A stretch of DNA of 64,000 nt, from contig NC_029518.1 of the NCBI RefSeq assembly GCF_001577835.2, forward strand, positions 49,137,640-49,201,639, given 5' to 3'. Positions 37,753 through 55,571 of the stretch are shown piece after piece. Below the pieces are notes generated by a model. It searched no databases. It saw only the letters and a list, made by a program, of their open reading frames with translations, and was not told the DNA's origin. Positions within the stretch are counted from its first letter, which is position 1; each line of letters opens with the position of its first letter. The position numbers and the translations under genes were made by a program. This DNA comes from Coturnix japonica (lineage: Eukaryota > Chordata > Aves > Galliformes > Phasianidae).

Positions 37753-40700
37753 TTGTCTTTTGAGTTGATTAAATTCTCCAAAAGATGTGTCCAGAGGTGT
37801 ATGGCAACACATTGAATGCCACAGACATCCAGCTACTAATCTACACTTGCAAAAGTTAATAATTCCATTTAGAGGCAGAACTAAAGCATACTTATATCCA
37901 TCCCATTTTGCCATGTCAGTGCTGAGACTAAAAAATCTAAAATAGTAAGTTTTTTCCAGTCTCATTTGTGAGTGTATTTACTACTTCTTACTTGCAACCT
38001 GTCGTAGAAAACTAAAATTGTTGGAGAACCAGATTATAAGCCGAGTGAGAGGGAAGTGAAGAGTGAAATCTGGCTGCACAGCAAGGTTGGGACTAACTGG
38101 TGCACAGCAAACTTCGTACCATTCATACGTGCTTACGCGTATATGCAGGTAGGTGGGATTAAAGTTAAAGGTAGCATGAGTTGAATTTCTTCTACTGCAG
38201 CTTGCCTTGATGCTTATGTAAAGCTCACACTTGGTGTGTGTTTGATGTGAGGATCAGGGTCTGACTAGTGTGCAGAAGGCAGTGTTCATTTAACCCTACT
38301 GATGTTGCTACAGGACTACATTTAACACAGTATAAGGTTTAAAATGTGTACAGTGTGCTAAAATATATTCAGTAGTGCTTATAATTATATTCATGTAGGC
38401 ATCTGATGTAACTTTTATATACAGGTATCACCACATCATCCATCCTCTGCAGCCAGTTCAGAATTGGTAGCTCAGATTTTTTCAGCTATGTTCTCCTCAG
38501 CTTCAGTGTTTGCTGCTGAACTCAGCCCCAGAGCACAGCAGCTTTAGGCTGCACTTACAGAACTGGCAGCAACTCTGGCGTGTATGTAATTACGGTAAGG
38601 AAAATATATTTTATGTCATACATCCAACTTCAGAGTTAATTTCTTCTGTTATATTCTTCCTGTATAGGAAGAATTTGCAATTGTGGCCATCTTGCTGCCA
38701 ACAAGTATAGATTAAGTTTGGGAAACCAATACTAAAGAAATCCAGAGTCCTTGGTGGGGAGGAAGAATAAGGAAACTTCTGCCATGCTAAGTCTGCTGTC
38801 ATCCTGATGAGTAATCATACTATTAAAGGGCTTGTTCATAGTTTACAATTGGTTTACACTTCTCTAAAACAAGAATTGCTGTTGAAGCTTGATCTGAGAT
38901 TAATGTGTTTTTCCTTTTATTGTGAACATTTCCATCTCCATTTTCCTATGTTCTGCTTCCCTTGACTGTGTTCAGGGTTCATTCTTACTCATGTCAAATG
39001 TATGCAGCCCTAACTCCCCTTAGCATTTGAGCTCTTAAATTATTAAAAGGTATTACATCCATAAGGCTGTGTGGTACTTACAAGTTTTCACTGTGTGTAT
39101 GCAGTGAAGAGAAGGGAATCGATGAATTGAAATGAAGGTGGTTGTGCGAGGAGCACTAGCTTGGTGAGAGGAGGTTTGGAAGGCTACTGGAAACCAGTGA
39201 AAAGAATTCAGAAAGAGGTGGATTTGATGAAGTGGTGGTTTTGAAGAACCAGGATGCTGGTTCACACATAAGGCTGTTGGAAAGGAGGCACAGAATAATG
39301 ACCAAAAAGGTGGATTAGGGAGATTTCTGAGAAGTGCAGTGAATGCGAAGAGTGATGGTGATGTGTTAGGCAGACAGGCTAATGCAGAGATGAAGTTTCA
39401 GGTAGTACAGAAGAGAAAAGGGTAAATGAACAGTTGGATAGTTGCATGGAGAGGAAAGAAAACGTGGCCAAAAATCTTTCTTCACAGTGCAAAGGGTGTG
39501 TAAGGCAAAGTCAGTCAAACATGGATAAGCATTTCAGAAAAGGAAAAGTTGTATGAGCTTAGAGAAGTAATAGGCTGAAGTGAGGAAACGTCAGACAATA
39601 CCGGGCAGGCAGCTGTAGGCCTGAGCTCAACAGCTGAGAGGGCTCTTTGTACAAAAGCCATTACCTGACAGGGAGGGAAAGAATATGGGATCAGAAAGGC
39701 TAATACTCACATTCATTTCTGCCAACATCCCCATGTCCATGGTTCCCACAGACTGGCTGTGGTTCTCCATAGTCACTGTACTCCAGTACTTGCTAAACAT
39801 TACCAGTCACTTTCTGGACTGAAGACAGGTCATTTGTGCACAGGAATAAATGCCTTCATAGTATTGCAAACTAATATATCTTGTCAGGTATTCTTCAGAT
39901 CCCACAGAGTTCTGGAAAAGCCATTTATGGCAGCAGTCATTGCTCCAACCAAATGTTTGCTACAGTGCTTTAAGTGGTTCAAAACGATGTATTTGCCTGC
40001 TTCTATATGAGAAGATCAAAAGGATGGACTTCTCCAACAATAAAGTGTTAAAAAAATTGGAGTGGTAACGAGGAATTATTTTTTTTCTGCTTTATTTGAA
40101 TGAACTTCAGTACTCACAAAGGCATACATTATGTTATCTTTCTAGTTTTTGTGTCTGTTTTGCTATAACCCAGTGTGAGAAGTGTTAGAAACATAGCTAG
40201 TTGTGTTTGGAACAAGCAAATTGATTTCTGGGCCTGTTTAAACTTGGCGAAAGAGCCATAAAGCAAAAGGTGCAGTCAGTGTTGGCACGCAACAGCTGAG
40301 AAGCTGCCCTACTTTGATAGTACTGTTTTAGTCCATTTACTGATGCAGCTTTGGGTGCAATGTTCAGACAGAAATGAAGACTGTGGGACATGACAAGAAG
40401 TTGGTAAGTTATTTTTCTGAGATTAAAAGAACCACCAGCACCACTATGTATCTAGACTGTTCTTTTGGGAAGTCCTGGGCGTCAGATCCACTTTTGAGAA
40501 TGTAACAGATCAAACATTGAATTCAAGGGATGAATTTCTTGTGTGCCTTCTGCCTTCCTCATCATTTCTACTCTCCTGCTGCCTCCCCTGCTCTCCATGA
40601 TGTTTCTCAGCTGTGTTATTTCCCACCTAGCAATCATGTTGGCACAGCTACCAGGCACATCCAACAGTCCACATGCACCTGCTCTCTTCTTGCTGCCATA

Positions 40701-43700
40701 CTGCCTCGTGATATCTCCAGCCAGTCCCTCCTTGGGGTACCTGTGGGTCAGAGCTGGCTTCCAGCATGGGCACTCCTAGAGAAAGGTGTAAAATAGAATG
40801 TAGGTGCAAGCTCTGGAGGCACCTGATGGCAGCAGGGGAGGAGGGTCAGGAACTGAGCTTAAAACAGGGAGGAAGCATTTGTATCACTGAGGGCATTTGA
40901 CCAGCTCTTGGTGAACACAAGGTGCTGGTGACTGCTTGATTCTCAGCAGTTGTCTCACTGCTCAAGGACAGAAAGGCTCAGTGCCAGCTCTCACAAACCT
41001 GGGATGATCCCAGTGGAGGCTGCACAAGAGGATTAATGTGATTAACTCAGTGGGTGTGTATATTGGGGGAAGGGAGAGGATGAAAATTGCTGCCAGGCCT
41101 GTGCTATTATCTTGAGCCCACCTTGGGCCACCTGCTGCCATCACCTTTAGCTGCTATCACCTGAGCCAGGTGCTGTGCCAGCACAGGGGGTGGCCCTGAC
41201 TCTAAAATCTCTTCAGATTTTGCATTTAAAATCAAGTATAAGTAAACAAGATAAGGAAAAATAAACCAGAAAAGGAGCCTTTTGGCTTCCAGGCTGCCAT
41301 AAAGTGCAGTAAAAACCAGCAGTGCTTCCACTGTGCTGTAGTTTACACCAGGTCAAGGTTTTAGGAAAAAGAAGAGGTGCTCACTCAAGTCTTGGTTCAT
41401 AAAGGCCATGACCACCAGTGCATAAATCTAGACATTGTCAGCATGTTAACTTGCTACGTTTCTAATAAAAATGTATTCTGATGGCCTAAGTCTTGATTGT
41501 TAGGAAAAAAATAATAATAGAGCACTTATGTTAGAAGTAAGTCTTAAAGAAAACCCCCAGGACTTATTGGAAAGAATTTGCTTTGTTCACAGAATGAGCA
41601 AAGAACAATGAGGTGAGTTTCCCTCCCATTCTATGCCTGCAAACAAATGGGCAGTGGTGGGAGTGGCTGGGCAAGTTTGTTAGGTGCTGACGGAAGACCT
41701 GCTCCACCTGCTCTTAGAACTGCTTGGGGGGCAGTCTATGAACTCACCTAGTTACCTCTCTTGTTTCACAATGCAGGAGGTGTGGCCAAGGAACCCCCCA
41801 CCCTCATGTATTTTGGCATGGGGAGGGTGAGGGCTAACCCAGAGTGAGCAGGAGTTTCTATGTTGCTTAGTCTTATCAGAGGTGCCAAGAGGGATAACTG
41901 TGAGCTCTTGTCTTGGGCTTTCCTGAGTCTGGAATCTTTATAATCACATGGAGTTTATAAGCAGCAGAGTGACAGCAGGCTTAGGACAGAGCAAGCCTTT
42001 GTCTTCCTGTGACCGGATAGCGTTGGAACCTTTGGTCTGAAAGTGAGAGGTACTGTATTCTCTTATATGTTATGCTAACAAGGAATAGAATTTGGAAGAC
42101 TTAATTTATTCCTAGTTTGGTGGGGTGATGGAGATACTGCAACTCTTGAAATGATGTGCACTAGGTAAACAGTGAGAAATCAATATAATGTAATCTTTTT
42201 TCTAGGGGTATCAGTGTTTCTGCAGTTCTCATGTACTGATGTGGTTACCTTGTATGTTTTGTGAACCAGCTTTCGTAGACACCAATTATAGCCGCTTAAA
42301 AGATGCGTTCAGACCCCTGCTATCTCTAGTCCACAAGCTGGAAATGACAGATACAGATCAGAGTGTTCAGAAACTTTCTTGTTCTTCTGCAACGTAGTAG
42401 AGACTCAACCTTGTTTCATGAGATCTCAAGCTGCTTGTGGGTGGGTAGTGAATGAAATGGTGAGACGTAGCTATCGAAGCAGGGAATCCCAGAACAAACC
42501 TTAGAAGTGCTAAAGGGAGAAAAAAACATGATGAAATACGCAGGCAAACTAGCAGCTCTGAAATTCTTCATGAGCATTGGTCTCATATATGAAGAGCAAG
42601 AGAAATGATTAATTGTTTACAGAGAACTGATGGAAATTAGGAACAGAAATAAGTGCTCCTTGGAGATATCGAGCCATTTAGTATGGATTTCTCTTTTTTT
42701 TCCCCCATTTGTTCATTTATTTTTCCTTTAAAAAGAAAACAGGAGGAGATTGGGAAAGGAAGGATGATTAGACTTCATGTGGAATTAATTCCCAGGCTTA
42801 AGGGGAAATCTGGGTTTAAAACCAAAGAATAAAAGCACTATAACAAAAGGAGTTTATACTCACGTTACCAGAAAAATCGCACAGACTTGCTGCCTTGTGG
42901 GTGGGTGGGTGTAAGCTGCAGCACCACAGCTGCTAAGGGGGAAAGATGCAGCACAGGGTAATTCTCCACAAGCTGACTTTCACATCTAAATATGCATTCT
43001 TTCTGAATGAACTTGAGGCCCCAGTGATTTAGGAGGGTTTTGTCAACTTTATGTTTTCCAAACTGGAAGAAAAAGGCAGAAGATGAATATCGCAGTGCTA
43101 AAACACATACTGTATTTTAAGACATCCTTCATAAATGACTTGGCATATTGTTGCCTACACAGGTAGTGAATTATGTTTGTAGAAATATTCTAGAATATTT
43201 CTGTTTAGCCTGCAGGGGAAAAACTGTTTTCATGCAACGCACTTCATGATGAGAAACTCAAATTCCAGATTGTGGGTAGAGCACGACGTCTGACATTTAG
43301 TTTTGATCTCTGTGGCTTTGGGTCAGCCCATAGCTTAGTTTCCCTTTCTGTGTTGCCTTTTTTTGTATCTGACAGTGAAGTGAAATAAACCAAATGAGAG
43401 AGAAGTGAAGAATGGGAACTAAGGGAGAGAGAAGCAAGTTTGCGAGAAGTATATTTCTGAATGGGCATTTTTCTCTATTTTTTCAATGCGAGTTTGTTCT
43501 TCTGTATGTTCCTTTGATGGAGCAGGAATAGTATTTCTCCATTTTTTTAACTCTGTGCTTGGAACTCTGTTACAAGAATTCATTTAATTAGCAGTTGACT
43601 TAAAAACATGCTTTTGGTTATGAACTACGTTCATAAGTGTTCTTCTCTACTGGGATGTACATAGTTCTTACTAGTGGAGTTGGTACTGGCAAAAGCGTGT

Positions 43701-46169
43701 CGTTGTGTGCCTGTATTCAGATGTTTTGTGGGTTTAGGGACCCAAGTAAAATCCCTGTCATTGCAGATTAAACCATTTATTTTATTATTGGGGCTACTGT
43801 GGTGTTGTTGAACTATTGTAAAGACACACTGACTTGATGTTGTTTATTTCTTTTTCATTTTCTTCTACTTCACTGAAACCAGGGCTGAATTACTAGTCAA
43901 AATACTTGTTACAAATGAGCATCTCTCTTCAGGGGTAGGTATACGCTTAAATGCTTCTCCCTGTGCACACCAGTGACAATGATTGTGTTCTAGATAGAGA
44001 GTAAAAATAGTTATTTCAGAAGACCAAGCAGTGACTGTGCTGTTTTGAAAACACCTTTCACCACTGGCAAGTACAGATGAGTCATGAGCTAGTTATGGTA
44101 GCATAGCAATGAATAGGTGCCAGATGCTCGGTCTGTAGGTAAGCATGAATCAGTTTTATTGAATACTTCATTTTATGAGCATCTACTATGCTTAGGATAT
44201 TCTATTAATATAAAACCATTACGTTATTGTGGGAGGTGTGGGCTGTATGCTTTCAGTGCATATTTAATAAAACAATTTTGTAAAAAATATTGGTGCTCTT
44301 TTCCCCTAATGCATTTTGAGCGCAAGGCTTTCATCCACATGCAGTGTGTGTGCATCTCTGCTCACAAAGCAGTGGGCAGTAAGGGACTCTGACTGCTCTC
44401 CCAGAGAGGTCAGGCATAGAGATTGCCCTCTAAGCCTTTGAAAACCTTTTTAGTGAAAGGGTGCCTCTACTACTCCATAGTTTCTTACAACAGCTTGTTG
44501 TTTAGATTTAGGATATACGCAATCGCATTGCTGGCTGTTGGCGCTGTCTTAGTAAAACACCAGAGCAGTGTTACCCTGCCTGTCACAGTGAGCCTACAGC
44601 TCAGAAGATGGTGTGTGTGTTAGCAGGTTTTGATATTTTAATAAGCTCTAACCTTCATTGGATTTAAACAAAAAAATTATAAGCACCTTGCCATTATATA
44701 GTACAGACTTACAGTGATCTATGTATGTATGTGAAAATTCATGGTGTCTGGTTTTCAAAGAGATGTTTATTTTCTTATAAAACTTAGAAACCATGAACAG
44801 ACTTTATTTTTACACAGCCTTATGATGTAGGAGCAGGGAAAGGCCCAGGGATAACTTCTAAGCATTCCTTGCTCCAACTAGCATCCTTCACTGCTGACAG
44901 ATGGTTGCTTGATTTCGCATTATGACCAGAGATGTTGCTCCCAGTGCTTTGCTGCTCTTTTAGATTGTAGTTTGTTTTTAGATGTTTTTTCATGCAACTT
45001 AAGCTTTCTGGAACCAGTCCAGACTGCTGCAGGCATGAAGTATGAAGGGTTGTTTTCTTCTGTTTGCAGTTACTTTTTCTGTACTTGAAAATTTAATGTT
45101 TCAGTCATCTTGTCTAAAGCTGAAATTCCAATGGCTCTTTTTGAGATGGTGTGCTTTAAGCCTTTCTCTTTCAGATTAGTGGAGCTGAGCATGAGTTCCT
45201 TTTGGACAGTGAGCTATGTTTGCTGCAGAGGATGTGATCAAACAGTAGCAGTGACAATGACACTATGGTTACTGCTGGGTGTGCCACAGGTTGACATGAT
45301 CAGTGGTAGCTGCTACACTGTGGAGAGTAATTTATCAGCTGGACCTTTGATTTGAAGTGGAGATTTAAGAATGAGATGCTGGGTAGGTTGAAACCCACTA
45401 GGGACAATTACCATGCAAGACCAGATAAAACAATGTTTAAATCATTTATTTAAAACAAGACACTAATTCTAGATGAAATTAAAAGTAGTCTATTAGAAAA
45501 AGGAACTGAAGTAATGGGATATATATTGCTGTTAATTTGAATGTGAGCAATTATCTGTTCTTAATTTATCTCTAGTAATGTGAACAAACTGTTTTTCTAA
45601 TGCAGGCTTTGAGTTACCCGATAAATACTATGTGGGAGATGATTGCTCAGTTTTCTTGGAAGGAATAGCAATTCTTGGCTAGTTCTAGAATTAGCACATC
45701 AGTTTTGATCACCGGAAATATCACTCAAGAATTTATTTGACTTGTAATTAAGATAACAGGAGAGTAACTTAGAAAACTGAGTCCAGGGTAGCTTTCAGGC
45801 ACTAAAATGACAAGGATAAACTGCTGAAGAACAGAGCAACTGATTTCAGAACATATTAGATATTTTAAGGCAAAATATGCCACATTTGAAACAATGGAGG
45901 CTGAATTTTATCAGTCAACAAGAGCATCTGTCAGCATGGTGAAAGTGCTGTTCTGAAAGAAGGAATTAGAGACACGTCACTCTCTAAAAGTAAGGATGTG
46001 CAAGCCCTCTCAAGAACCCATTTAAATGGTATTTACTTCTCGCTTGTGGCAAAGCGAATGCAATGCTGTTTTGAAACACCAACTGGATTTTTTTCTTTGA
46101 GCATTAGATTTATTTCTCCCCCCCGCCCCCCTATTTTCTTTTGCACATGGTACCTAAAAGGTCACAGGA
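37753..46169. other. Intergenic, NHSL1 to SMIM28 3' ends
   Basis: No supported gene, RNA or clear transposon was seen over 8.4 kb. In the equivalent human interval HEBP2 lies nearby (from memory), but I recognised no SOUL/HEBP domain peptide on either strand here. Confidence 0.55.
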
Positions 46170-46175
46170 TTTATT
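46170..46175 (-). terminator. SMIM28: Candidate SMIM28 poly(A) signal
   Basis: TTTATT on the + strand reads AATAAA on the - strand, about 760 nt beyond the SMIM28 stop. If used, the 3' UTR contains the CR1 remnant at 46602-46720. No closer hexamer was seen. Confidence 0.3.
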
Positions 46176-46601
46176 GTTTTAGATCTGTACATTGGCAAAT
46201 AAGTCAAGCCAGTAGCCGAGAACTTTGGGATCTGGTAAGCTTTGTCTTGTACCAAGTGCACATGTTTGTGTGTGATGGTGTTGGAATCTTCCTCATCCAG
46301 AATGATCTGGTCTTCTCTGGTTGCTCTCACCATTCAGTCGTGGTAGAAGTCAGCTTTCAGGAATGGTGCGTGGTTGTACTTTTGGGGACAGCTGGAAAAT
46401 TTCCTTAGAGTTTGTTTTCCTGAGTGCTGTGATCGACTGTTCCAGAGCACTGAAGAATGATGCGATGTTAGGACATGCTGACTTAATAAATCAGCTTTTC
46501 AGGAACTCAATGAAAAATAAGCACATAAAGTAGAAAAAGCCAAACTGGCACAGATTCGTGCTAAAAGCCCTTTTTGCAACTGTTAAATTTGTAGTATAAT
46601 T

Positions 46602-46720
46602 TATCATAGAGTCATCTAGGCTGGAAAAGATCTTCAAGACCATCAAGTCCAGCCATCAATGTTATGTCTCTTTGGGATTGAGCAGGTTCTCATCCATCTG
46701 TAAGTCTAATCCTTATACAA
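46602..46720 (-). mobile_element. CR1 LINE 3' fragment
   Basis: atcatagagtcatc, then ggctggaaaagatcttcaag and accatcaagtccagcc mark an antisense CR1. It lies just downstream of the SMIM28 stop, probably in its 3' UTR. The similarity fades after about 46720. Confidence 0.8.
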
Positions 46721-46930
46721 CATACTCTGTCCTCTCAGATTCCCCCATTACCAGCCTAGAACTGATGAGGTGTTTAGCCTTGCTACAGATTGTCCTTTAA
46801 TCCTTGTTCCTTCACAGTTCATTTGTTTTACCTCATTTGGATTATTTGTGCTAATTTTAAAGGCCATAGCAGATCCATATTTGTGCCTTGATGGGCAGCA
46901 TGCTTCAGCTAAAGTACTTCCGTAGGAAGC

Positions 46931-51786
<4,856 letters not shown>

Positions 51787-52017
51787 TCAGCCTTGACCCT
51801 GCTGGGCTGCTCTCCGATAATGATTGTACAGGAATTGTGTCCCTTTCTGAGTCCAGAGCAGAGGGAGAAAACAAATAGAAACCCCTGTGTCAGGAAGCCA
51901 AGCAGGCGGATCTCCTCTCTTCACTTCCAAGTCAATCTCCCTGGATTTGCTTCAGTGGCCTACATTACCAGTAAAGCTGGCATCAGGTATCAGGGCGCCA
52001 GTGGCTGATAGTGCTCT

Positions 52018-52120
52018 GATTGGAGGGCTCCCCGCATTAGGATTATTAAAAAGGGAATTTGCATGTGAAGCTGAGACCACATGGTCCTGACTCCATGCAG
52101 ATAAATAACCGCCTATATAG
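52018..52120. promoter_or_regulatory. Candidate promoter/enhancer motif cluster near SMIM28
   Basis: Within about 100 bp there is ATTGG (reverse CCAAT), GGATTA, a perfect octamer ATTTGCAT (52057-52064) and CTATATAG (52113-52120), a symmetric TATA-like element. It lies about 400 nt upstream of the SMIM28 ATG. The motif order fits a + strand promoter better than one for SMIM28, so the direction is uncertain. Confidence 0.25.
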
Positions 52121-52617
52121 GGATCTAACGAACGCTTTTCCAACAAAATAATAATAAAAAGCCCCTATACCAAGAGTGAAAGTTCCCTTTCTGTTACAGA
52201 GAGCAAAAGCCTCCAAAGATCTAGGCAGGTTTTTGTTCCCTGTGGCTGGTGCCTACAGTAAACTGTGAGAGCATCTGGTGTGTAGAGAGACAAGGACAGA
52301 AGGCTAAATGCTATGCTGAATTATTTAGCAGAGTGAGAATGCAAATGTTAATGGTAAATCCAGAGAGAGAAGGCTCCCAGGGCAGCTTCGGTCACTGTGA
52401 GCATACAAACGCTTCCAGTAGTGAGTTGTCAGTGTGCTTGACTCAGGGCTCACTTACTGGTTTCTAGGATGTGAGTTATTAAGTGGAGGTTGTTCTGAGT
52501 GGGAAGCCTTTGCTGTGTTCTTCAAGCAAATAAAATGTCAGGGATGTATATTAACCTCTAATAGGAGCGATATTTAATCTGAGTTGGCTCAGGGTTTAAC
52601 TCTTACTGAGAAAGAAG

Positions 52618-52815
52618 TTCATAGAATCATAAAATTAAATTGGAAGAGACCTTTAAAGTTCACCTGGTCCAAAGCCTTTGCAATGAACAGGGGTGCCTAC
52701 AGCTGGATCAGGATGCTAAGAACGCCTTCAGCCTGACCTTGAATGTCTCTGGGGATAGGGCATCCACCACCTCTCTGGGCAACTTGTTCCAAAGCTTCAT
52801 TACTCATATTGTCTT
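52618..52815 (-). mobile_element. CR1 LINE 3' fragment
   Basis: Antisense CR1: tcatagaatcataaaatt, then ggaagagacctttaaagttc, cagcctgaccttgaatgtct, gggatagggcatccaccacc and gggcaacttgttcca. Confidence 0.9.
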
Positions 52816-54352
52816 TTCCTTTTTTCCTCTGAGCAGAGGGAGGCTGTGGATAATACCCATTACAACTGCAGTGTGTCTTGTATGGTGTCTCAAGGTCAGT
52901 CTGTTAAAGCAAAATTTCTGTTCAGGTTTGATAATACAAAATCAGGGGGTCAAGATTCTTAAATTGTATTTCCTGTTTGGACTTTTCTTCCCCTGTTCTT
53001 TTGAGGTCACTGGTCCCAGAAAACTGTAGACCTTGTTCATAGCAGTCGGGGCAGCCCAGGTGTGAACTGCTATCTCTTCTGAGCAGTTGGGTCCTGACTC
53101 AACAGGTCACACTGAGACATAAAAATTCCCTTGCTTGGTGTCCCAGGACTCTGTGTGGAAGCAACAATGACAACTATCCCTCCCAAATTGCAGTGTTAAA
53201 ATAAATTCCTTCAGGAGACTTGTGATTTAAATCTGTCACCTGACGTGCAAGCATGAGATGTTCATATACCATCTTAATTAGGGTCTTAATACAACCCCTA
53301 AGATAAAGAAAGCTATTTTTAAAACCTTACTGTAAATTTGCTTTGGGACTGCCGTGAATAATGAGGAGAGGAGAAAGATGATGTCTGCTTTACAGTATCA
53401 TTGCCCTGTTTGAAGAATTTTAGCCAAAATAAGGTGTGCACCTCAAGGACTAGCTGACCTTACTTACCCAGTGCTGTGAATTCTTTGCCTTTGGAACATC
53501 TTCAAGAGTGATTTAACTGTAGAGCTGAGGCCAAGTGGAAATTTGGGGAAACATGGTGACCTTTGTCATGCAGGTAATTTAAATATAGAATGATGGTTGT
53601 CTCTTTGGCTTTACAATCAATGGACCTGATAGGAAGGTTACAGAGAGTGCTAGAGCCAAAGTCTTTCAGCTGCAAGGGGTCTGCAGGTTGTGTAATACAC
53701 AGCATCTGTATAGATCTGCTTGTGCAAAAGTGAAGCGCTGCCACTCCATGTTGAAGCCGCAGTAACACATCAAGCAGGATTCTAGCAACTCTGTGGATCA
53801 CTTAAGACCTATTTCTCACAGAGTTCATAGATGTCTCCATAGCTTGGGCATGCTTTCCTGTGGAGAATGAGGGGAGGAGCATCCTTTAGTCCAGGCCTCT
53901 CAACCAGGTGCCAGGCTTGATGCTTTGATGCATGTGAGAGGCAGAACTTGGGAGCTCTTCAGAATTCAGCGTGCACCAAACAGTCTTTGTTTGTTTGTAT
54001 TTCCCTCCTGCCTTTGTTCTTTGAAATAATTCCTTGACTCATTTTGACTGATCCTGTCAACCTGGAGAAAATAGTTGGGGTGGAATGGTACCACCTGAGT
54101 GATTAAAGCTTTGTAAAGATTTATCAAAGGGTGTTGATAATTATCAGTTAGTGTTGCTAATGCTACTTCTAATGTTCAAGCAGGGAGAGACTTTCTCAGG
54201 AAGCTGGTGCAGAAAATGGGCACCTTCCCAGCTCTCAGAGTGAAGATCTGGTCATAAATAATTCATTTTTCCAATGTGCTGAGACATAGGGTGTAACTCT
54301 ATGCTGTATTGCCTCTGATATTAGTAGGGAGCAGAATGTCCATTTTGCCCTA

Positions 54353-54920
54353 AATCACAGAATGGCTTGGGTTGGAGAGGACATTAAAGCCCACTCAGCC
54401 ACAACCACTTGCTGTGGGCAAGGCTGCCAGCCATGGAATCAGGCTTCCCAGGGCCCTTATCCAACCTGGCCTTGAGAGACTCCAGGGCTGGGATAGGATC
54501 ATAGAATCACTGTGCTTCATCATCCTCTGAACAAAGAATTTCTTCCAAACATCTACCCTAGATCTCTTCTTTTAGTTTAAACCCATACCCCTTGTCTTGT
54601 CACAATTGAATTCTGTAAAATACTGATCTCCCTCCTCCTTCTAAGCTCCATTCAGGTACTGGGAGGTCACAATGAAGTCTGCTAGGAGTCTTCCCCATGT
54701 TGAATGAGCCCAACTCCTTCAACCTGTCTTCATAGGAGAGGTGCTCCAGCTTTCTGAACATCTTTGTGGCCCTCTTCTGCACCTGCTCCAACAGCTCTGC
54801 ATCCTTTCTATAGTAGGGGGCTCCAGGCATGGACGCAGTACTCCAGATGGGGCTTCTGTTGCAGCCCAGGTTACTATTGGCCTTCCAACAAGTACACACT
54901 GCTGGCTCATGCCCAATAGT
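54353..54920 (-). mobile_element. CR1 LINE, longest copy in window, with ORF2 tail remnant
   Basis: An antisense CR1 of about 570 bp starts aatcacagaatggcttgggt. On the - strand it still encodes a recognisable end of the CR1 ORF2 polyprotein: KDAELLEQVQKRATKMFR and LEHLSYEDRLKELGSFN, the usual ELLERVQRRATKM…EHLSYEDRLRELG motif. It is 5'-truncated and has an internal tcatagaatcac stretch near 54500 that may mark a second small insertion. Confidence 0.9.
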
Positions 54921-55480
54921 AAGTGGACTTCAGGGTCTGTGAAGGCACTGAAACCTGCTTTTCCTTAACCCCCTTTTATGATTAAATTGCTTTCTTGAGG
55001 CTGCAGATTCCCTCTGTGTGGGAGACAAGTGTTTGACCTTGTGCCCTGCTATCAAGGAAAGGCTCTCCTTCAGGGAGAAAATAATTCCAATCCACAGACT
55101 TCTGAATCCATGTGAAACTTTCTGAATTGAAGAGTGCATTATTTATCAGAGCATCAGATGAAAGCCTTTTGGCAATTTTGTGCTTTCCATTTAAGTGAAC
55201 TGGAACGGTGCTTTGCTTGAAATAACATACATTTTGGTTTCAAGTATTGTGCACACTGTGCAATAATACATGTACTGTTTCAATTTGGAGATTGCATCCT
55301 GAAACTGAATCTGTTCTGAGCCTGAAGATTCCTGCTTACAGCTTATGGGGAAGGTGCACAGCCCCCTGTAGCCTGTATGATAAAGTTTGCTATAGAACTG
55401 AAATATGTGAAGAAAATCATATATAGAAAGGTGACAAATCTAAAGACAAAGCAAAAGTTTTATTTTCTCACTTGCAGTTA

Positions 55481-55571
55481 TTGGTTGGTGATCCTGCACA
55501 TAGCAGGAGGGGTGAAACAAGGATGATCTTTTGAGCTCCTTTTCAACCCAGGCCATTCTGTGATTCTATGA
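55481..55571 (+). mobile_element. CR1 LINE 3' end
   Basis: Sense CR1 terminal piece: ggttggtgatcctgcacata, then caaggatgatcttttgagct and aacccaggccattctgtgat, ending with attctatgatt. Confidence 0.85.

Noticed and set aside
42268-42400. 41-codon + strand frame after gtgaaccag reading NYSRLKDAFRPLLSLVHK
   Set aside because: Short, weak acceptor, no donor partner and no family match; within chance expectation.
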